The position numbers and the translations under genes are program-made. Below are positions 15,791-19,269 of a stretch of 19,269 nt of DNA, in pieces. The stretch's first letter is position 1, and every line of letters starts with the position of its first letter. Origin of the DNA: Cellvibrionaceae bacterium (GTDB lineage: Bacteria > Pseudomonadota > Gammaproteobacteria > Pseudomonadales > Cellvibrionaceae); NCBI GenBank assembly GCA_030597965.1, contig JAUVQU010000018.1, forward strand, positions 1 to 19,269, written 5' to 3'. Below the pieces are notes generated by a model. The model worked only from the letters and a program-made list of their open reading frames with translations. It made no database searches and was not told the origin of the DNA.

Positions 15791-15823
15791 TTCCACAGAA
15801 AACACTCTGCTCACAACCTCAGT

Positions 15824-15829
15824 TATAAT
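15824..15829 (+). promoter_or_regulatory. Candidate -10 box upstream of the YciK-like gene
   Basis: A perfect TATAAT lies 36 bp before the SDR start codon in the 74-bp gap after mupP. No convincing -35 is present 16-18 bp upstream (AACACT region), so any promoter here would be weak or activator-dependent. Confidence 0.3.
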
Positions 15830-15864
15830 CACCAGATTCATTACTAAAACAAAGATTTCACCTT

Positions 15865-16614
15865 ATGACACAGCTTGATCCCAACTACCAACCTCGCCCC
15901 GACCTCCTTAAAGACAAGGTGATTGCCATCACCGGCGCAGGCGATGGCATCGGCCGCGTTGCCGCAAAAACCTTTGCAGCGCATGGTGCGACAGTGATCT
16001 TATTAGGTCGCACCACTCAAAAACTGGAAAGTGTTTACGACGAAATAGAAGCCGCCGGCCACCCGCAAGCGGCTATATACCCTATTAACTTTGAAGGAGC
16101 CTGCGCCAAAGATTATGACGATATGGCCCAGGCTTTTTACGATGAATTTAGTCGTTTAGACGGCCTTTTACATAACGCCGCCGACCTCGGTGAACACACT
16201 CCCTTATCCAACTACTCCCAAGATGTATGGCTGAGGGTCATGCAGGTTAATGTGAATGCACCCTTTATGCTGACCCGATCATTACTACCCGTGATGGAAC
16301 ACTCCGATGGCGGCAGCATTCTATTTACAGGGTCCAGTGTCGGCTATGAAGGCCGTGCTTTCTGGGGAGCTTACGCAGCCTCAAAAGCTGCCCAAGAAAA
16401 TCTAATGCAGACCCTCGCGCAGGAACTGGAAGGCACCACCAAGATTCGCAGCAACAGCGTCAACCCCGGCGCCACTCGCACCAACATGCGTGCCGCAGCC
16501 TACCCTGGCGAGAACCCCGCATCAGTAAAACCCGCCGAAGATTTGATGCCTCTCTACCTCTATTTAATCAGTGACGACAGCAAAGAACACACAGGCCAGC
16601 AATTCAGTCACTGA
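15865..16614 (+). CDS. YciK-family short-chain dehydrogenase/reductase
   Basis: The 249-residue classical SDR has the cofactor motif TGAGDGIG (about 23-30), the HNAAD variant of NNAG, a catalytic serine in FTGSSVGYEGRAFWGAYAASK with YxxxK (Tyr and Lys in YAASK), and VNPGATRTNMRAAAYPGE near the C-terminus. The last segment and the starting LLKDKVIAITGAG are typical of YciK, an oxidoreductase whose substrate is unknown. In Pseudomonas the same gene follows ubiG and mupP (PA3173). ATG at 15865; the SD is weak (an AAAG run about 15 bases upstream). It is the last gene of the plus-strand arm and is followed by a bidirectional terminator 10 bp after the stop. Confidence 0.9.
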   Translation: MTQLDPNYQPRPDLLKDKVIAITGAGDGIGRVAAKTFAAHGATVILLGRTTQKLESVYDEIEAAGHPQAAIYPINFEGACAKDYDDMAQAFYDEFSRLDGLLHNAADLGEHTPLSNYSQDVWLRVMQVNVNAPFMLTRSLLPVMEHSDGGSILFTGSSVGYEGRAFWGAYAASKAAQENLMQTLAQELEGTTKIRSNSVNPGATRTNMRAAAYPGENPASVKPAEDLMPLYLYLISDDSKEHTGQQFSH

Positions 16615-16623
16615 TCGAACAGA

Positions 16624-16660
16624 CAATAAAAAAGGCCGCATTATGCGACCTTTTTTATTG
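16624..16660. terminator. Convergent bidirectional terminator
   Basis: A long stem runs from CAATAAAAAAGG (16624-16635) to CCTTTTTTATTG (16649-16660), with CGCA-TTA-TGCG at the top. The one non-pairing position (C36/A48 on plus) becomes a U-G wobble on the minus strand, so the minus direction is the stronger. It separates the YciK-like gene (stop at 16614) from the small minus-strand gene (stop at 16671) and should end both transcripts. Confidence 0.92.
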
Positions 16661-16670
16661 CTAACAACCC

Positions 16671-16832
16671 TTACAGGTCAAAATCAAATTCACGCAATTG
16701 ACGAGCGAGCTTCATTTCTTCAAGCCTCTCATCTAAACGTCTACGTGTATCGTCTTTTGCCTGGGAACGGCTGCTTTTTTTAGCGGAACTTTTACTATTA
16801 GATTTCTTATTACTTAGGACCACACTGCTCAT
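16671..16832 (-). CDS. Small basic protein, PA3496/DUF3545-like (tentative)
   Basis: This 53-codon frame has excellent start signals: TAAGGAG eight bases before the ATG at 16832. The product is lysine/serine rich at first (KKSNSKSSAKKSSRSQAK) and then forms a charged helix DDTRRRLDERLEEMKLARQLREFDFDL. That pattern, a basic tail plus RRRLE..LEE..L.R.L.DFDF ending, resembles the small gammaproteobacterial proteins annotated as PA3496-family putative envelope integrity proteins or DUF3545; I am not certain. No signal peptide or membrane segment is visible. It lies 70 bp downstream of the TIGR04282-like gene with its own promoter candidate and ends at the convergent terminator. It would be missed by minimum-length filters. 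Confidence 0.8.
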   Translation of the reverse strand: MSSVVLSNKKSNSKSSAKKSSRSQAKDDTRRRLDERLEEMKLARQLREFDFDL

Positions 16833-16901
16833 ACCGAAATCTCCTTAAACGATAATCACTACTAGTTATTGTTATTAATTTTTAAGCTGGTCAGGAACGA
16901 C

Positions 16902-16928
16902 ATTATACTTCTGAGGAGGGACGGTCAA
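16902..16928 (-). promoter_or_regulatory. Candidate promoter for the small basic protein gene
   Basis: Minus-strand TTGACC (16923-16928) and a perfect TATAAT (16902-16907) are 15 bp apart. The -10 box contains the TAA stop codon of the upstream glycosyltransferase gene. The short spacer lowers confidence, but the hexamers are among the best in the window. Confidence 0.45.
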
Positions 16929-17586
16929 CCCCTGTTTCAACTGAACGTAAAATCGGAGCAGCCCACTCAAAACCTTTCAGTAAAGGTAGGTCTTCTGGTC
17001 TATCGACATCTGAAAGCGCGGGTAATAAATGAGTTGAAACTTTTAACTCTGCCGCTTGAGCTAAGGTTTGATTAAGCACCCTGTCACTCCCCCAATCGAC
17101 CCCGACAAATAACTCTGGAGAGGGATTTTTTAAAGCAATGGCGACATAACCACCATCATGAGCGGGTATCAAGCACACATCACTCCCCTGTTTCAAAGCG
17201 GCTATCGATCCCTCAATATGAACAGACTCTAAAAATGGACAATCACTGCCAACCAAAACTACGAACTTATAATTAGGCAGAGTTTCAGCAAAAGCTTGCG
17301 CCATGCGCTCACCCAGACATTCTCCGGCCTGACGATGAAAGCATTGAGCTTGTAACGACAGACTCTCACGCCAATGGGCATCACTTTCTCCTGCCCAGTA
17401 GAGCCGATAATCCCATACACCGTTATTTAACCGGCCCAGGGTGTGCACTGTTAACGCCGCGTGCAGATCACAGCTCTGCTGCTCACTCAGATGTGGCTGC
17501 ATTCGAGTTTTGACTTTACCAAGCCTCGGTGTTTTGGCAAATTGAATGACACAAACTTGATTAACAAGCTCTGATTGATTGTTCAT
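16903..17586 (-). CDS. TIGR04282-type glycosyltransferase (arsenosugar biosynthesis)
   Basis: The 227-residue protein belongs to the DUF2064/TIGR04282 glycosyltransferase-like family, which co-occurs with ArsS. Seen: VIQFAKTPRLGKVKTRM (about residues 13-29, nucleotide-sugar-binding loop), LVGSDCPFL, PAHDGGYVAIAL and DVDRPEDLPLL. It probably activates or transfers a sugar in making arsenosugars; the exact reaction is not established to my knowledge. I chose the ATG at 17586 (MNNQSELVNQ) because it starts 5 bp after the preceding stop, with GAG upstream; the frame extends to 17694 but that part overlaps the neighbour and looks non-homologous. It is the last gene of the arsS operon. Confidence 0.88.
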   Translation of the reverse strand: MNNQSELVNQVCVIQFAKTPRLGKVKTRMQPHLSEQQSCDLHAALTVHTLGRLNNGVWDYRLYWAGESDAHWRESLSLQAQCFHRQAGECLGERMAQAFAETLPNYKFVVLVGSDCPFLESVHIEGSIAALKQGSDVCLIPAHDGGYVAIALKNPSPELFVGVDWGSDRVLNQTLAQAAELKVSTHLLPALSDVDRPEDLPLLKGFEWAAPILRSVETGVDRPSSEV

Positions 17587-17591
17587 TTCAC

Positions 17592-18260
17592 TCAATACCT
17601 GGCAGCCAAATAACTGGGCGAAACACCTAAAAAATAGAGCAGCCTTAACCGCCACATCAGCAAAATCGTACCCACAACACCCCGGGACTCCCAACGTCGA
17701 CTGGACGTCACTACTGGCTGGTCAGCCACCAAGGGTGGCTCAATCTTACGCAGACGCTTACTCAGCTCCACATCCTCCATTAATGGAATCGATTGAAACC
17801 CTCCCACATCAGACCACAGTGAACGCGTCACCCAAATCGTTTGGTCCCCTGTCGCCACTCGTGTTAGCCGTGAGCGCAGATTCATACTTTTCTCTACGCA
17901 ACGTAAAAGCCAATGAGCACCTGATAAGCGCACAGGGAAAAAGCCCCATAATTTCTCTTTTACTACGAAAAAAGGCGTTAAAAAATCATCCGGCAAAAGA
18001 GTATCCGAGTGTAGAAACAAAAGAACTTGCCCACTCGCGTGCGCAGCGCCATGATTCATTTGGCAGGCCCGGCCTTTTTCTGAGTGTAAATACAGATCAA
18101 CTAAGGGCTTAGCTACTTCCTCAGTACTGTCCTTACTGCCCCCATCCACGACAATAAGCTCAACACCCTGCTCACGGAATCGCTGCAAAGGTTGTAGAGT
18201 TTGCTCAATAACGGCCGCCTCGTTGTGCACAGGTATCACAATACTAACGACCGGCTTCAA
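17592..18260 (-). CDS. TIGR04283-type family 2 glycosyltransferase (arsenosugar biosynthesis)
   Basis: The 222-residue GT2 enzyme begins MKPVVSIVIPVHNEAAVIEQTL, the GT-A fold start. It has VDGGSKDSTEEVA (about 37-49), the acidic motif FLHSDTLLPDDF in the DxD position, and ALWSDVGGF-like RSLWSDVGGFQSIPLMEDVELSKRLRK, where ED is the usual catalytic base region. A hydrophobic C-terminal stretch (ILLMWRLRLLYFLG) may touch the membrane. The TIGR04283 family is tied by neighbourhood to ArsS. The start is TTG at 18260, with GGTGA six bases upstream; it overlaps the arsS stop codon by four bases (TTGA), so translation is likely coupled. The TIGR04282 gene follows 5 bp after the stop. Confidence 0.9.
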   Translation of the reverse strand: MKPVVSIVIPVHNEAAVIEQTLQPLQRFREQGVELIVVDGGSKDSTEEVAKPLVDLYLHSEKGRACQMNHGAAHASGQVLLFLHSDTLLPDDFLTPFFVVKEKLWGFFPVRLSGAHWLLRCVEKSMNLRSRLTRVATGDQTIWVTRSLWSDVGGFQSIPLMEDVELSKRLRKIEPPLVADQPVVTSSRRWESRGVVGTILLMWRLRLLYFLGVSPSYLAARY

Positions 18261-19243
18261 TTTAATTCACCGTTTAGCGCACCACCACAGCTACTGCCCT
18301 GTCCAGCGGTACAACCATAACAATGATCGCCCACCACAACCGGCTCACCCTCCAGGCTCTTATCGATCAGCTCACCAATATGAGTTCTATCGCGACCAAT
18401 CACAGCTGAAGAGGATTGACGCCAAAGCAACGGCCAATCCAGCATCTGATTAAAATCACAATCATAAACATAGCCCTGCCAATCAACACTGATCAGCGAG
18501 CGACACATAACTCCCGGCACATTAGCTGCAGCAAAACTATTTTTGAGCAGCTCCATATAATCTTCGTACTTATTCTTCGAGAGCAACATACTGCCAAATC
18601 GACTGATTGGCATATTGGTAATCGTCAACAAACGATTAAAGACAATGCCGTGCTTTTCATTGAGCTCACGCTTGTAATCCGCCTCTAATATTTCCTGAGG
18701 CGGAGGTAGAAAGTCACCGTTAGGGTTGTACACAAGATCCAGCGGCAACTCCGTTCCGTACCCCAATGCATTGAGCTTCTGCAAAGCTTCAATGGACTGC
18801 TGATACACCCCTTTACCTCGCTGCTCGTTAACATTAGCCTCTTCATAGCAAGGCAATGACGCCGATATCTCCACCTTTTGCGCTGCCAAGAAATCGGCAA
18901 CATCCTCAAACCCAGGCTCCAATAATATCGTCAGATTACAGCGATCAATCACTCTGACATTGCGCTTGCGCGCTTCAATAACAAGGTAGTCAAAATGAGG
19001 GTTCATTTCCGGCGCACCACCCGTAAGGTCAAGACACGATATACCTTGCTGGCCTATAAAATCCAGCAGCTGATCCACGGTGTCTTTTTCCATGAGCTCC
19101 GTACGCTTGGGGCCAGCATTCACATGGCAATGGGTGCAGCTCAGATTACATAGATAGCCTAAGTTCACCTGCAGAGTGTCTAGCGCGGCACGCTTAATCG
19201 GCGGGAAGTCGGTATTCTGAAGTAGCGGTTCAGTATCTAACAT
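18257..19243 (-). CDS. arsS: Arsenosugar biosynthesis radical SAM protein ArsS
   Basis: The 328-residue enzyme has the radical SAM cluster motif CNLSCTHC (Cys32, Cys36, Cys39), followed by HVNAGPKRTE and LTGGAPEMNPHF (the GGE-like SAM-binding region). The C-terminus ends in CYGCTAGQGSSCGGAL (Cys308, 311 and 319), the signature of the DUF3641/TIGR04167 family now named ArsS. ArsS is thought to transfer the 5'-deoxyadenosyl group of SAM to methylated arsenic as a first step to arsenosugars. Some homologues carry selenocysteine near the C-terminus; here all positions are cysteine. ATG at 19243. The methyltransferase arsM, expected upstream, is not inside the window. It overlaps the following glycosyltransferase by four bases. 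Confidence 0.93.
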   Translation of the reverse strand: MLDTEPLLQNTDFPPIKRAALDTLQVNLGYLCNLSCTHCHVNAGPKRTELMEKDTVDQLLDFIGQQGISCLDLTGGAPEMNPHFDYLVIEARKRNVRVIDRCNLTILLEPGFEDVADFLAAQKVEISASLPCYEEANVNEQRGKGVYQQSIEALQKLNALGYGTELPLDLVYNPNGDFLPPPQEILEADYKRELNEKHGIVFNRLLTITNMPISRFGSMLLSKNKYEDYMELLKNSFAAANVPGVMCRSLISVDWQGYVYDCDFNQMLDWPLLWRQSSSAVIGRDRTHIGELIDKSLEGEPVVVGDHCYGCTAGQGSSCGGALNGELN

Positions 19244-19269
19244 ATCAAGATTATTTAAGTTTCATAATG

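Noticed and set aside
17587..17694. N-terminal extension of the TIGR04282-type gene by 36 codons
   Set aside because: It would overlap the preceding gene by over 100 bp, and the family motif starts shortly after the ATG at 17586, which is spaced 5 bp from the previous stop.
17579..18112. A 177-codon open frame on the plus strand
   Set aside because: It is antisense to the TIGR04283-type glycosyltransferase and low in family-like features; a shadow frame.
19251..19269. Possible end of an upstream minus-strand gene (a short open run ending in TAA at 19251)
   Set aside because: Only about five codons lie in the window; nothing supports it as coding.
1..19269. CRISPR arrays, insertion sequences, prophage genes, tRNA or rRNA genes
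   Set aside because: No regularly spaced repeats, transposase or integrase motifs, or tRNA-like cloverleaf sequences were seen on either strand.

Overview
The window is a chromosomal segment of a gammaproteobacterium, most likely a marine relative of the pseudomonads (Cellvibrionales/Pseudomonadales-like). I infer this from synteny and protein family only. The order gyrA, pheA, tyrA-aroA fusion, with cmk, rpsA and ihfB following, and a divergent arm of MTA/SAH deaminase, ubiG, MupP-type phosphatase and YciK-type SDR, is the Pseudomonas arrangement as I recall it. Base composition looks moderate, without obvious islands of foreign codon use.

Region 1 (1-12553, all minus strand, so read from right to left): gyrA heads a housekeeping block. 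It is followed by pheA (19 bp gap) and a bifunctional tyrA-aroA (27 bp gap), i.e. the chorismate to phenylalanine/tyrosine branch plus the EPSP synthase step. A strong terminator closes that unit at 6498-6524. Next comes a non-coding stretch (about 6248-6473) that looks like an independent small RNA gene: a GacA-type upstream box, seven GGA motifs within about 165 nt (several matching the RsmA/CsrA consensus CANGGANG, two of them in hairpin loops), and a textbook terminator. I propose a previously unannotated Rsm/Csr-family decoy RNA; it is the most interesting item here. After it come a small secreted ComEA-like HhH protein, pyrF, cmk, lapA and lapB (LPS assembly regulators), rpsA with a structured leader, ihfB with its own promoter, and the start of a nucleotide-sugar epimerase that runs off the left edge, probably the first gene of a surface polysaccharide locus. 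Relative to Pseudomonas, pyrF and lapAB have moved in front of rpsA, and serC and hisC are absent from between gyrA, pheA and tyrA.

Region 2 (12554-13004) is the divergent intergenic region between gyrA and mtaD. The gyrA side contains a nested stem-loop close to the start codon.

Region 3 (13005-16614, plus strand): an MTA/SAH deaminase, UbiG, a MupP/Gph-type HAD phosphatase and a YciK-like SDR. SAH is a by-product of UbiG, so its deaminase next door makes metabolic sense. A convergent bidirectional terminator (16624-16660) ends this arm.

Region 4 (16671-19243, minus strand): arsS (radical SAM), then two glycosyltransferases of the TIGR04283 and TIGR04282 types, tightly coupled (4-nt overlap, 5-nt gap), forming an arsenosugar-biosynthesis operon. 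A 53-codon gene for a small basic protein lies downstream with its own promoter candidate. No tRNA, rRNA, CRISPR or insertion sequence was seen.
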